Source of the DNA: Candidatus Kuenenia stuttgartensis | Lineage (GTDB): Bacteria; Planctomycetota; Planctomycetia; Pirellulales; UBA1268 | Direction: 5' to 3' | Assembly: GCA_945870505.1 (NCBI GenBank) | Contig: CAMBSN010000019.1 | Location: 1-39,707, forward strand | DNA length: 39,707 bases | Shown here: piece by piece, positions 19,835 through 27,618 of the stretch | Numbering within the stretch: position 1 is the stretch's first letter | How the letters are laid out: the number at the start of each line of letters is the position of its first letter | Position numbers and translations under genes: made by a program | The notes under the pieces: generated by a model | Seen by the model: only the letters and a program-made list of their open reading frames with translations | The model's database searches: none | What the model was told of the DNA's origin: nothing

Positions 19835-22800
19835 TCAGCCCACGCTGGCCGGGGTCCGGCCGGGCGGGCCACGGCGGGCCGACTCCTCGCGGCGGCCACC
19901 GAGCGACACGGGCGCCCGCACGCATCCCGGGCCGAGGAGGGCCACGAGGTCGCGTTGCAACTCTTGGCCCCACGCCACCTTGTCGCGGTCGGCGTCGAGG
20001 AGCACCCGCGACCCGTCAGCGACATCGATCACCAGCCGGAGGGGCGCCTTGCCAGGATGGCGGCGGACGAGGTCGGCGAGCCGGTCGAGCGTGGTGGAAT
20101 CGTGCTGCCCCTCCACCAGTTTCACCGTGATGCCCCGCGGTTGCAGCTTCCAGGCCTCGGCGATCGGCACGATCTCGTTGACGATCAGGTTGGTCTCCTC
20201 GCTGCCGGCGCGACGGTCGATCGAGCCAGCCACGATCACCACGGCGTCGGGCTGCAGGTGCTCGCCGAGGCGGGCGTAGTCTTCCGGCCAGCAGATGCTG
20301 CGAACGAGACCGTTCATATCCTCGAGGTCGAACATGCCGTAGCGGGTGTGCGTTGATCCCGGCCTCGCCTGCTTGGTGTTGGAGAGCTTCAGCGCCGACA
20401 CGAGGCCGCCGATCACGACCGCGTCTTTCGCCTTCGTGCTCCCGAGGTCGCTGGTGCCGTGGGTGCAGATTGATTCGATCAGCCCCTGGGATTCCGCGAG
20501 TGGGTGGCTGTGGATGTAGTAGCCGAGCACCTCCTTCTCGTTCGACCTCATCTCGAGGTCGGAGAGGGTGGGCACGTCGGGCAGGCCGGCCGGAGCGGCG
20601 GCCGCGGCCGGCTGCGGGTCTTCGAAGGCGGCGAACAGGTTCTTCTGGCCGCTCCTGCGGTCGGCGAGCTGCGCGGCACCCGCCGCTATCGCCTTTTCGA
20701 TGCCGGCGAGCAGCGCGCCGCGGTGGCCACCGAGCGAGTCGAGGGCCCCGGCCTTCGCGAGGTTTTCGATGGCCGTCTTGTTGACCACCGACGAGTCGAG
20801 CCGGCCGCAGAAGTCGTGGAGGTCTTGGAACCGCCCCCGCTTCGCCCGCTCCGCGCTGATCGCCTCCGATGCCTGCTGGCCGCAGCCCTTCACAGCGGCA
20901 AGCCCGAAGAGGATCTTCCCGCCGGCGACGGTGAAGTCGGCGTCTGAGGCGTTGACATCGGGCGGAGCCACGTCGATCCCCATCCGCCGGCAGTCCTCGA
21001 TGTGCTCGACGAGTGAGTCCTTCTTCTTGAAGTTGCGGCCCGTGATATCGCCCGAAAGCAGGGCGGCCATGAACTCGGTGGGGAAGTGGGTCTTGAGGTA
21101 GGCCGTCTGGAAGGCGAGCAGGGCGTAGGCCGTGGAGTGGCTCTTGTTGAAGCCGTAACCAGCGAACTTCTCGATCAGCGCGAAGACCTCCTCCGCCTGC
21201 TGCTTCGTGATGCCCTGCTCCTGAGCGCCCTGCACGAATTGCTCGCGGAAGGCAGCGATCGTCTCGAGCTTCTTCTTGCTGATGGCCTTGATGCAGGTGT
21301 AGGCGGAGGAGAGCTCGATGCCCCCGAGCCGCTGCAGGATCCGCATGACCTGTTCCTGATAGACCATCACGCCGTGCGTTTCCCCGAGCACGTCCTTCAT
21401 GACGGGATGGAGAAACTCGGCCCGCTTCCGGCCGTGCTTGACGTTGACGTACTCGTCGACCATGCCGCCTTCGAGCGGCCCCGGCCGGTAGAGGGCGTTG
21501 ACGGCGACGATGTCGAGGAATTGGTCGGGCTTCATCCGCTGGAGCAGGTCGCGGATGCCGCCGCTTTCGAGCTGGAAGATGCCCTTCGTCTCGCCGCGGC
21601 AGAGCGTGGCGAACGTGGCCTTATCGTCGAGCGGGAAGGCGAAGGGGTCCATTCGCCGCTGCTGCGTGCTGAAGATGATGTCGAGCGTCTTGGCGACGAC
21701 CGTGAGGTAGCGGAGGCCGAGGAAGTCCATCTTCATCAGGCCCGCCCGCTCGACGTCGCCCATCGCCCACTGGGTGATCACTTCTTCCTTGCCCGTCACC
21801 CGCTGGAGCGGCACGTATTCATCGAGCGGCCGGTCGGCGATCACGACCGCTGCGGCGTGGGTGCCGACGTTGCGGGCCAGACCCTCGATCTGCTTGGCGA
21901 GGTGCACAAGCTCTCGGATTTCGGCGTCGGCCTCGCAGGCGGCAGCAAGCTGCGAGCCCACGGCGGCGGCGTCGTCCAGCGAGATGCCGAGCTGGTCGGG
22001 GACGAGCGCCACGATCTGATCGACGCGGGGAACCGGCATCCCGAGCGCACGGCCCACGTCGCGGATCGCGGCCCGCGCGGCGAGCGTGCCGAACGTGCCG
22101 ATCTGGGCCACGTTGGCCTCGCCGTACTTCTTCTTCACATAGTCGATGACCTCGCTCCGCCGCTCCTTGCAGAAGTCGATGTCGATATCGGGCGCTTCCC
22201 GGCGATTGATATCGAGAAATCGCTCAAAGAGCAGGTCGTATTCCAGTGGGCAGACGTGCGAGAGGTAGAGCGAGTAGGCGACCAGCGCCCCCACGCCCGA
22301 GCCTCGCGCGGCCGCCGGAATGCCCCGCTCGCGGGCGTGGCGGACGAAGTCCCAGACGATCAGGAAGTAACTGGCGAACCCGAGCGTGTCGATCACCGAC
22401 AATTCCCGGTCGAGCCGCTCCATCACCTGTGTGTGGAGCGCGGCCGTCGCCGGGTCGGCCGGCACGCCGCCGTCGGCCCAGCGCTTCGCCACGGTGGCAT
22501 ACCGCTCGCGGAGCCCCTCTAGGCAGAGCCGGCGAAGCTCCTCGGAGGCGGTGAGCCCGCCGGGCACCTCGAATCCGGGAAAGTGTCGCTTGCCGAGGTC
22601 GAGATCGATCGACACGGAGTCGGCGATCTCCTGGCTACGGTTGACCGCACCGCTCACGAGCTCGCGATCAATGCCAGAGAATGCCGAGTGCATTTCCTGC
22701 GGACTCTTGAGATAGAACTCGCTGGAGTCCATCCGCATGCGCGAGGCGTCGTTGCGGAACCGGCCGGTGTTGACGCAGAGGAGAATGTCCTGCGCCTCGG

Positions 22801-23467
22801 CATCCTCGCGATTCACGTAGTGGCAGTCGCACGTGGCCACGGGCGGGATGCCGAGTTCCCGCGAGATCTCCAGGGCGACCTCCGTCACCTGCCGCTGGAC
22901 GTCGAGGCCGTTGTCCTGAATCTCGATGAAGTAGCGGTCGCCAAAGGTCTTCTGGAACCAGCCGGCCACCTCGCGTGCCTGCGCGAGAGACTCCCGCTGT
23001 GCGCGGGATGACCCCACGAGTGCCCGGCTGAACTCACCGGAGAGGCAGCCCGACAGGCAGATCAGCCCTTCGCCGTATTCCTCGAGGAGTTCGCGGTCGA
23101 TGCGGGGCTTGAAGTAGAAGCCCTCGAGGTAGGCCTTCGTGGCCAGTTTCAGGAGGTTGGCGAAGCCGACGCGGTCGCGGGCGAGGAGCGTGAGGTGGTA
23201 GCTCGAATCCCGCTGGCTGCCGGCATCCTTCTGGAAGCGGCTGCCCGGGGCGATGTAGGCCTCGTAGCCAATGATCGGGTTGATCTTCGCCGCCTTGGCG
23301 GCCTCGTAGAACTCCAGCGCCCCGTGAAGGTTGCCGTGGTCGGTGATCGCCAGGGAGTTCATCCCCAGTTCGACCGTGCGGGACACCAGCCGGTCGATCG
23401 AACTGGCCCCGTCGAGGAGGCTGTAGTGGCTGTGGCAGTGGAGGTGGGCGAACGACTGCGTGCTCAT
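19835..23467 (-). CDS. dnaE: DNA polymerase III alpha subunit
   Basis: The 1210-residue replicative polymerase starts with a PHP domain: HLHCHSHYSLLDGAS, LAITDHGN and ATCDCHYVN keep metal-binding His and Asp residues that are lost in E. coli DnaE, so an active PHP nuclease is possible. The palm shows ARGSGVGALVAYSL and the catalytic PDIDIDF aspartates near residue 425. KSHSTAYALLAFQTAYLK lies in the fingers region, a helix-hairpin-helix region follows, and an OB fold with VVIVAGSIDRR is near 1060. Length is slightly above E. coli (1160). The last 30 residues are Arg/Gly/Pro-rich and show no clear beta-clamp motif. The gene is not in an evident operon. Confidence 0.97.
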   Translation of the reverse strand: MSTQSFAHLHCHSHYSLLDGASSIDRLVSRTVELGMNSLAITDHGNLHGALEFYEAAKAAKINPIIGYEAYIAPGSRFQKDAGSQRDSSYHLTLLARDRVGFANLLKLATKAYLEGFYFKPRIDRELLEEYGEGLICLSGCLSGEFSRALVGSSRAQRESLAQAREVAGWFQKTFGDRYFIEIQDNGLDVQRQVTEVALEISRELGIPPVATCDCHYVNREDAEAQDILLCVNTGRFRNDASRMRMDSSEFYLKSPQEMHSAFSGIDRELVSGAVNRSQEIADSVSIDLDLGKRHFPGFEVPGGLTASEELRRLCLEGLRERYATVAKRWADGGVPADPATAALHTQVMERLDRELSVIDTLGFASYFLIVWDFVRHARERGIPAAARGSGVGALVAYSLYLSHVCPLEYDLLFERFLDINRREAPDIDIDFCKERRSEVIDYVKKKYGEANVAQIGTFGTLAARAAIRDVGRALGMPVPRVDQIVALVPDQLGISLDDAAAVGSQLAAACEADAEIRELVHLAKQIEGLARNVGTHAAAVVIADRPLDEYVPLQRVTGKEEVITQWAMGDVERAGLMKMDFLGLRYLTVVAKTLDIIFSTQQRRMDPFAFPLDDKATFATLCRGETKGIFQLESGGIRDLLQRMKPDQFLDIVAVNALYRPGPLEGGMVDEYVNVKHGRKRAEFLHPVMKDVLGETHGVMVYQEQVMRILQRLGGIELSSAYTCIKAISKKKLETIAAFREQFVQGAQEQGITKQQAEEVFALIEKFAGYGFNKSHSTAYALLAFQTAYLKTHFPTEFMAALLSGDITGRNFKKKDSLVEHIEDCRRMGIDVAPPDVNASDADFTVAGGKILFGLAAVKGCGQQASEAISAERAKRGRFQDLHDFCGRLDSSVVNKTAIENLAKAGALDSLGGHRGALLAGIEKAIAAGAAQLADRRSGQKNLFAAFEDPQPAAAAAPAGLPDVPTLSDLEMRSNEKEVLGYYIHSHPLAESQGLIESICTHGTSDLGSTKAKDAVVIGGLVSALKLSNTKQARPGSTHTRYGMFDLEDMNGLVRSICWPEDYARLGEHLQPDAVVIVAGSIDRRAGSEETNLIVNEIVPIAEAWKLQPRGITVKLVEGQHDSTTLDRLADLVRRHPGKAPLRLVIDVADGSRVLLDADRDKVAWGQELQRDLVALLGPGCVRAPVSLGGRREESARRGPPGRTPASVG

Positions 23468-23564
23468 CCGTGGGCCTCGCGAGAAAAGGCCGCATTCTAG
23501 CAGACGGGCCCGGGGGCCTTGAGCATGCGGGAAGCGGGCCCGCAGGATGCGAAAACGGTTGGCC

Positions 23565-23710
23565 CGCAGGTTACCAACCTGCGGCTACGTGGCACAGCCT
23601 TTCGATCCGCAGGTTACCAACCTGCGGCTACGTTCGGAGAAACCGTGGGTGCAGGTTGTCAACCTGCGGCTACGTGGCCAAAACCGTAGGTGCAGGTTGT
23701 CAGCCTGCAC
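23565..23710. repeat. Family B palindromes, four copies
   Basis: Copies near 23565, 23602, 23650 and 23690 read CGCAGGTTACCAACCTGCGG (twice), then GTGCAGGTTGTCAACCTGCG and GTGCAGGTTGTCAGCCTGCA. The first three are followed by CTACGT. The last has lost one pair. They fill the gap between the FHA gene's 3' end and the dnaE start. Confidence 0.85.
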
Positions 23711-23730
23711 ACCTCACGCAGCGGGAGCCG

Positions 23731-24405
23731 TTAGTCCGTCGGTGGGTCGCCGATCTTCCGCAGCAGTTCCGCCAGACGGGACTGGAGATCGAGCAACGCC
23801 TGCCACTGCGGGAAGTCGAGTTCCACCTTTTCAGCGCCGGCGCGAATCACGGCGGCCTCGCTCGAATCGCGGAGCACCGCCTGCACGTAGTCGAGCAGTT
23901 CGGCGAGTTCCGCCGACTGCGCCGGGCTGAGTCGCTCCGGCAGGGGTGGAGGCCCCGAGGGCAGCAGCGGCGACCGCACGCTCGACATGTCCTCGACGGC
24001 ATCGGGCTGTTGGCCGGCGATTCGCTTCATCCGCTCCTGGAGCTGACGGGCATGCCCGTTGGCCGCCGGCTGTTGGCGGGCCGAGACCTCGGCGATGCGG
24101 CGGTCGATGTCGCTGTGCGATCCGACGAGAAGAAGGGAGCGGCCGACAGCGATCATGTCGCCGTGGCGGACGATCCGCACCTGGACGTCCTCGCCGTTGA
24201 TCTTCGTGCCGTTGGTGCTCTCCAGGTCGGTGGCGACGATCTTGTCGCTGTCATCCTGGAGCTTGAGGTGGTACCGGCTGACCCGCTCGTCGTTGAGCTG
24301 GATCGAGTTGCCCTCCTCGCGGCCGATCGTCACGGGCGTGGGCACGTCTTCAAACACACGGCCGCGGTCGGCGCCGTGCAGGACGCGGAGAGTGATCAAA
24401 GCCAT
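23731..24405 (-). CDS. FHA-domain protein
   Basis: The 224-residue protein has an N-terminal forkhead-associated domain (residues 1-95). VTIGREEGNSIQL, ERVSRYHLKL and DLESTNGTKING carry the conserved Gly-Arg, Ser, His and Asn-Gly that grip phosphothreonine. The remaining 125 residues are polar, with DIDRRIAEVSARQQ and a helical end (PAQSAELAELLDYVQAVL, LQSRLAELLRKIG) likely to form a coiled coil. It probably docks a Ser/Thr-kinase target or partner; none is encoded nearby. The start at 24405 is the ATG that gives the usual MALITLRVLHG head; an upstream ATG at 24492 adds 29 unconserved residues. Confidence 0.88.
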   Translation of the reverse strand: MALITLRVLHGADRGRVFEDVPTPVTIGREEGNSIQLNDERVSRYHLKLQDDSDKIVATDLESTNGTKINGEDVQVRIVRHGDMIAVGRSLLLVGSHSDIDRRIAEVSARQQPAANGHARQLQERMKRIAGQQPDAVEDMSSVRSPLLPSGPPPLPERLSPAQSAELAELLDYVQAVLRDSSEAAVIRAGAEKVELDFPQWQALLDLQSRLAELLRKIGDPPTD

Positions 24406-24589
24406 GTCGTCTACGCCCGCGGCTGGGCCCGCTTTTGCGGGTGATGCCCCGTCTCCGTCCGCCCGGGCGAACCTCCATAGTGAAGGATACACGACAGATT
24501 CGCCGCCGTCGGGTTCCGGGTGGCCCCGTCGCGGCTCCGGATGCCCGCCACGGTTGACCCGGCCGCAAAACCGGTACGATTGTGGGGAC

Positions 24590-24662
24590 GCACCCGTAGC
24601 TCAATGGATAGAGCATCGGTCTTCGGAACCGAGGGTTGCAGGTTCGAGTCCTGCCGGGTGTA
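24590..24662 (+). tRNA. tRNA-Arg, anticodon UCG
   Basis: A full cloverleaf can be drawn. The acceptor GCACCCG pairs with CGGGTGT (closing G-U pair), followed by discriminator A. The D arm is GCTC and GAGC. The anticodon arm is TCGGT, loop CTTCGGA, ACCGA. The T arm is GCAGG, loop TTCGAGT, CCTGC. Loop positions 34-36 read TCG, which decodes CGA (Arg). CCA is not encoded. The 3' half is partly duplicated at 26302-26326. Confidence 0.96.
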
Positions 24663-24666
24663 TTTC
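24642..24666 (+). repeat. Candidate attL: 25-bp direct repeat inside the 3' end of tRNA-Arg
   Basis: The segment from the T loop through four bases past the tRNA end (GTTCGAGTCCTGCC then GGGTGTATTTC) recurs at 26302-26326 with one mismatch (A to G at the sixth base), in the same orientation. A repeated tRNA 3' end is the usual mark of integration by a tyrosine recombinase. Confidence 0.6.
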
Positions 24667-24716
24667 AGGCGGTTGTTATTGGCGGGTCCTCCAAGAGCCT
24701 CGCGCGGCCACCGTCC

Positions 24717-24803
24717 AAGCCCAACGCCGTGAGGCGTGGGGCGAACCATCACAAGGTGCGGCGTCCGGCGTGGTTCGCCCGCGGCCTCACGGCCGGTCGG
24801 CTT
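24717..24803. repeat. REP-like palindrome pair (family A)
   Basis: A forward copy at 24717-24743 (loop GTGA) faces a reverse copy at 24776-24803 of the AC-bulge variant (loop GTGA on the minus strand), as in the group at 12015-12101. The linker between them differs, but both groups share the lead-in CCGTCCAAGCCC. It lies 55 bases after the tRNA. Confidence 0.8.
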
Positions 24804-24855
24804 TCACTTGCCGTGCACTCGAGCGCGAGGATCAAGCGTGAGCCGTATTCGTGGC

Positions 24856-24893
24856 GGCAGCCAAGGCAAACCTCGGCTTTGCCTTCGGCTGCC
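24856..24893 (-). terminator. Strong hairpin downstream of the Fic gene
   Basis: Arms GGCAGCCAAGGCAAA and TTTGCCTTCGGCTGCC pair over 15 bp with one bulged base and a seven-base loop. It lies about 50 bases after the Fic stop codon on the minus strand. No T-run follows, so Rho-independent termination is uncertain; protection of the mRNA 3' end is another option. Confidence 0.4.
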
Positions 24894-24941
24894 TGAGCGC
24901 AGCGAGGCCCGGAGGGCTCGCGCCCGTCCGAACGCCCGCGT

Positions 24942-26153
24942 TCAATCTCGTTCGGACGGAGGCTCGGGAAACAGGCCTGGCAACCAGTGGTGCGCCAGCT
25001 TCACCGGGAAACCCAGTCGCAGCGGGGCCCGCGGTGAATCGGATTCCACGGCTCCCTGGGTGATCAGCGCCGATGTCACCCGGCGTGCGGTTCGTTCGCT
25101 CGTTCCCAACACTTTTTCGATGTCGCCACGCTTGAGTTCCCCGCGAACCAGCACCGCCTCGAGGAGGCGGTCGGATCGTGCAGCGAGTCGTCCCGCCGCG
25201 ACTTCTTCTTCTGCCCAGCGAGTCACGCGACCGACGAATGCGGCGGGCTGCACGAGCCGCTCCATGAACATCACTTGATCCAAACAGGTATCCAGGAAGA
25301 AACCGACGAACTCGGCAAGGGCCTCCTCGCTCAACGCGCCGCGGCCATCGAGGTCACCATGGCGGGGCTGGTCGCAATCTTCCAGGCGGTCCTTATAGGC
25401 CGGCTCATTGCGGGCAAGGCCCCGGGCAATCGACCAGATGCCAGTCGTGCCCATGGCATCCTGGAGCATCGCGTACGACATCAGCCTCGCGACGCGGCCG
25501 TTGCCGTCGGCGAACGGATGAATCCAGAGCAAGCGGTGATGCGCCGTCGCCGCCGCGAGAATGGTGTCCATTTTTCCGAGCCGCGCATAAACCGCCTCGA
25601 AGCGATCCATGAACCTCGCCACGGCCCCGGGGCTCACGGCGTGGTGCCGACCAACGGCCACATCCGTCTCCCGCCACCGGCCCGGCACCACTCGATGTCG
25701 TGTGCCCGAATCCGGATTCTCGACCGTGAGCAGCGAATCGGGGAGCTCTTCGCAGAATCGCCTGTGAATCTCGCTGATGCCGTCAGCGGAGGCCGCGCGT
25801 CCCTTGAGACCTCCTGAGTCGATCCACGACTGCACGGCAATGTGCGACCGGGCTTCGAGTTGGAGGTCACGTTTCCGGGGTTCCTTGCTGTAGTCCGCAT
25901 GCAGTGCCCGTTCGATATCCACGGGGTGCGCGTCATGTCCCTCGATGAGGTTGCTGTAGTAGCAGTTCATCGAGCGGACGAGGCGGGCGAGCCCCCCGGC
26001 GATTCCTGTCGGCAGGCTGTGGTCGAGCCGCGCCGAGGCGGCGACCAACTCCAGGGCCTTGTCGTGGAGCGTGGAACGCCACCGGGAGGACTCCCCGACC
26101 AGCAGGGGTTCCATCGAGATCGTGCTTTCTCCCCTGTCCGCGGGCATCTTCAT
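24942..26153 (-). CDS. Fic-domain protein (probable AMP transferase) with C-terminal winged helix
   Basis: The 403-residue protein carries the Fic active site HPFADGNGRVARL (about residues 211-223), with catalytic His and the phosphate-binding loop, so it probably transfers AMP from ATP to a target hydroxyl. Upstream, YYSNLIEGHD contains the class II inhibitory pattern S-x3-E-G, whose Glu blocks ATP binding until relieved. The last 100 residues include LVRGELKRGDIEKVLGTSERTARRV, split over a winged-helix fold that may bind DNA or a partner. Such proteins regulate themselves or act as toxins. ATG 26153 is chosen; ATG at residue 14 is also possible. It lies alone within a candidate tRNA island. 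Confidence 0.9.
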   Translation of the reverse strand: MKMPADRGESTISMEPLLVGESSRWRSTLHDKALELVAASARLDHSLPTGIAGGLARLVRSMNCYYSNLIEGHDAHPVDIERALHADYSKEPRKRDLQLEARSHIAVQSWIDSGGLKGRAASADGISEIHRRFCEELPDSLLTVENPDSGTRHRVVPGRWRETDVAVGRHHAVSPGAVARFMDRFEAVYARLGKMDTILAAATAHHRLLWIHPFADGNGRVARLMSYAMLQDAMGTTGIWSIARGLARNEPAYKDRLEDCDQPRHGDLDGRGALSEEALAEFVGFFLDTCLDQVMFMERLVQPAAFVGRVTRWAEEEVAAGRLAARSDRLLEAVLVRGELKRGDIEKVLGTSERTARRVTSALITQGAVESDSPRAPLRLGFPVKLAHHWLPGLFPEPPSERD

Positions 26154-26214
26154 GGCTCAAAAATTGGCCGCTTTCTTGGCCGCCTTTCCGGATCGGTCAG
26201 CGCAGCCGAAATCC

Positions 26215-26243
26215 ATTATAATTGGGCATTTCCGGATCGTCGA
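26215..26243 (-). promoter_or_regulatory. Candidate sigma70 promoter of the Fic gene
   Basis: On the minus strand a perfect TATAAT (26220 down to 26215) has TCGACG 17 bases upstream (26243 to 26238) as a weak -35 box. It lies about 60 bases before the Fic start codon. Two copies of TTTCCGGATCG (plus strand, near 26185 and 26230) flank it and could be regulator sites. Confidence 0.5.
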
Positions 26244-26301
26244 GGATGCCGCGGCGGCCGCTTCGTGGCCGCTTGCATGGCCGGATGAAGGGGGCAGGTC
26301 C

Positions 26302-26326
26302 GTTCGGGTCCTGCCGGGTGTATTTC
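26302..26326 (+). repeat. Candidate attR: copy of the tRNA-Arg 3' end
   Basis: It matches 24642-24666 at 24 of 25 positions. The bases before it (GGGGGCAGGTCC) match the tRNA T stem only loosely, so this is a 3' fragment and not a second tRNA gene. The match stops just after TATTTC in both places, where the flanks differ by a base and then diverge. Confidence 0.6.
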
Positions 26327-26349
26327 GGCCGCCGTGTCACCGTGAATGA

Positions 26350-26417
26350 GCCCGACGGCTTACGCCGTTCGGCGTTGACGGCGGGCCTCCAAGCCTAACG
26401 CCGTGAGGCGTGGGGCC
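26350..26417. repeat. REP-like palindrome pair (family A), divergent copy
   Basis: The reverse copy 26350-26376, read on the minus strand, has arm CCGAACGGC, loop GTAA, arm GCCGTCGG: the same bulged-A fold with four changed pairs. The forward copy 26391-26417 has CCTAACGCC, loop GTGA, arm GGCGTGGG, giving one T-G pair. The paired changes show that the hairpin, not the sequence, is kept. Confidence 0.8.
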
Positions 26418-26437
26418 GAGATGACGGAGGCCCGGCT

Positions 26438-26791
26438 TCAGGGGGCGGCTGGTTCCGGAGTCTTCGCGTCGAGCAGGCCAGTGGTTGTGCCCTCGGCGTC
26501 GAAGAACTCGACTTCGCCGTCGCGACCCTCGGGGCCCGTGCCGATCGCCACTGCCTCAGTGCCCGTGCGGTCGCTGATTTCGATCCTGCCGCCACCGCCC
26601 CCCTTCACCCGTCCGATGTGCACGAGTTTCGTGCCGTCATCCGACGTCACCACGATCTCACCGCTGATCACCCGGCCGGCCTCAAGCACATCGACCTTGA
26701 GGTCGGCCGGCGGAATCGTCGCCGCCCGCAGTGCCAGGCCGATGGCGAGGAAGAGCAATGGGTAGACGGTCCAGCATTCGCGGCTCGTCAT
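26438..26791 (-). CDS. Small membrane-anchored hypothetical protein
   Basis: The 117-residue protein has one hydrophobic segment near the N-terminus (YPLLFLAIGLALRAATIP), which is either a signal peptide or an anchor, followed by a beta-rich domain with repeated valine-charged patterns (LKVDVLEAGRVISGEIVV, TKLVHIGRVKGGGGGRIEI, DGEVEFFDAEG). I do not recognise the family. Its ATG lies one base after the stop of the thioredoxin-like gene (TGACATG), so the two are surely cotranscribed and perhaps work together at the membrane. It ends just before a family A pair. A real gene is likely from the coupling and from the intact frame. Confidence 0.7.
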   Translation of the reverse strand: MTSRECWTVYPLLFLAIGLALRAATIPPADLKVDVLEAGRVISGEIVVTSDDGTKLVHIGRVKGGGGGRIEISDRTGTEAVAIGTGPEGRDGEVEFFDAEGTTTGLLDAKTPEPAAP

Positions 26792-26792
26792 G

Positions 26793-27419
26793 TCAGTCGC
26801 CGTGCTTCTGTCGCAGCCGCGCCGACAGCCTCAGGATGTGGTGCACCCGCTCAAACTGGTCGAGCCAGTCGCTCACCACCGCCGCCAGCGAGTCGGCGGG
26901 CGGGACCACCGCACCCGTTGGGCACGACGTATCAGCCTGAACCGCCGCGGCGCGGTAGGCGGAGAGCGTGCGATCACCGTAGAAGAGGATCGGTGCGAAG
27001 TCTTCACTGAAGAATGCCGCCACCGGCACCCGCTGGCCGCCGCAGACCTTGAGATGAGCTGCGATGTCCGGCAGAGCGTCGCGATCGAGGAACCGAACGT
27101 CGAGCGACGGTGCGGCCGCCTGGAAGTGGGCGAAGATCGGGCACTGGTTCACGCAGTCACCGCACCAGGCACCCGCGAGCACCAGCACCGGCATCGGCCG
27201 CACGAACCCGCCGAGCAGTCGCTGCTGCTCGGGGGTGAGCAAGACCTTCGAGTGCAGGGCGGCCCACCGCTCTCGCTGATCGGGTGTGGCGTGCTTCGCG
27301 AGGAAATCGGCGTAGGGCAGGGCGACCGCGAATGCGGCCTCCCAGGCCTCGGCCGTGGGCGGAGCGCCCGCACCGGGAATGGAAGCAGACGGGTGGGCGA
27401 GTGGGACGGTCGAGGCCAT
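26793..27419 (-). CDS. Thioredoxin-family protein
   Basis: The 208-residue protein has the redox motif AGAWCGDCVNQCP (the two Cys of WCGDC near residue 104) and a later RVPVAAFF with the cis-proline typical of thioredoxin folds. The region fits the Thioredoxin_9 group of bacterial proteins. The N-terminal half (AFAVALPYADFLAKHATPDQ) is helical. No signal peptide is evident from ATG 27419, so it is probably cytoplasmic. A longer frame to 27485 adds 22 residues without similarity. Partner proteins are unknown. The gene directly precedes the small anchored protein at 26791. Confidence 0.85.
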   Translation of the reverse strand: MASTVPLAHPSASIPGAGAPPTAEAWEAAFAVALPYADFLAKHATPDQRERWAALHSKVLLTPEQQRLLGGFVRPMPVLVLAGAWCGDCVNQCPIFAHFQAAAPSLDVRFLDRDALPDIAAHLKVCGGQRVPVAAFFSEDFAPILFYGDRTLSAYRAAAVQADTSCPTGAVVPPADSLAAVVSDWLDQFERVHHILRLSARLRQKHGD

Positions 27420-27583
27420 GAGATTGAGGCTCCAGAGGGGAAGTCCGCCGATCATACCCGTTTCAACCCGATCTTCCCGATCCACCTAGTCATCCACGAA
27501 TCGTTCGCGTGCGCGGAAGTCTGCGTGAACTGGGAAGCCTTCGTTCCCGTTTTTTCACCCTGCAAACGGCAATCGAATCGGCA

Positions 27584-27612
27584 TTGACCCCAAAAAATCA
27601 CCCCCCTATTGT
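27584..27612 (+). promoter_or_regulatory. Candidate promoter of the structured RNA
   Basis: TTGACC (27584-27589) and TATTGT (27607-27612) are separated by 17 bases, matching the sigma70 consensus at five and four of six positions. Transcription would start near 27619, exactly where the first helix of the RNA candidate begins. The upstream region from 27420 holds no gene; GGGAA and TTCCC at 27532-27548 followed by six T's could end an opposing or earlier transcript. Confidence 0.5.
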
Positions 27613-27618
27613 CCCCTC

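Larger units (their letters stand above)
24642..26326. mobile_element. Candidate small tRNA-Arg-integrated island carrying a Fic gene
   Basis: The 1.68-kb interval is bounded by the 25-bp direct repeats and holds a family A repeat pair (24717-24803), a strong hairpin (24856-24893) and one Fic-domain gene on the minus strand. No integrase or excision gene is seen, so the element would be a remnant or depend on a helper. The gene's own TATAAT promoter lies inside the interval. Base composition was not computed. Chance duplication of a 25-bp tRNA end is unlikely, but a recombined or partly lost second tRNA gene would give the same trace. Confidence 0.4.

Noticed and set aside
26290-26326. Second tRNA gene
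   Set aside because: Only the T-loop and 3' acceptor strand are present; no D arm or anticodon arm can be drawn upstream.
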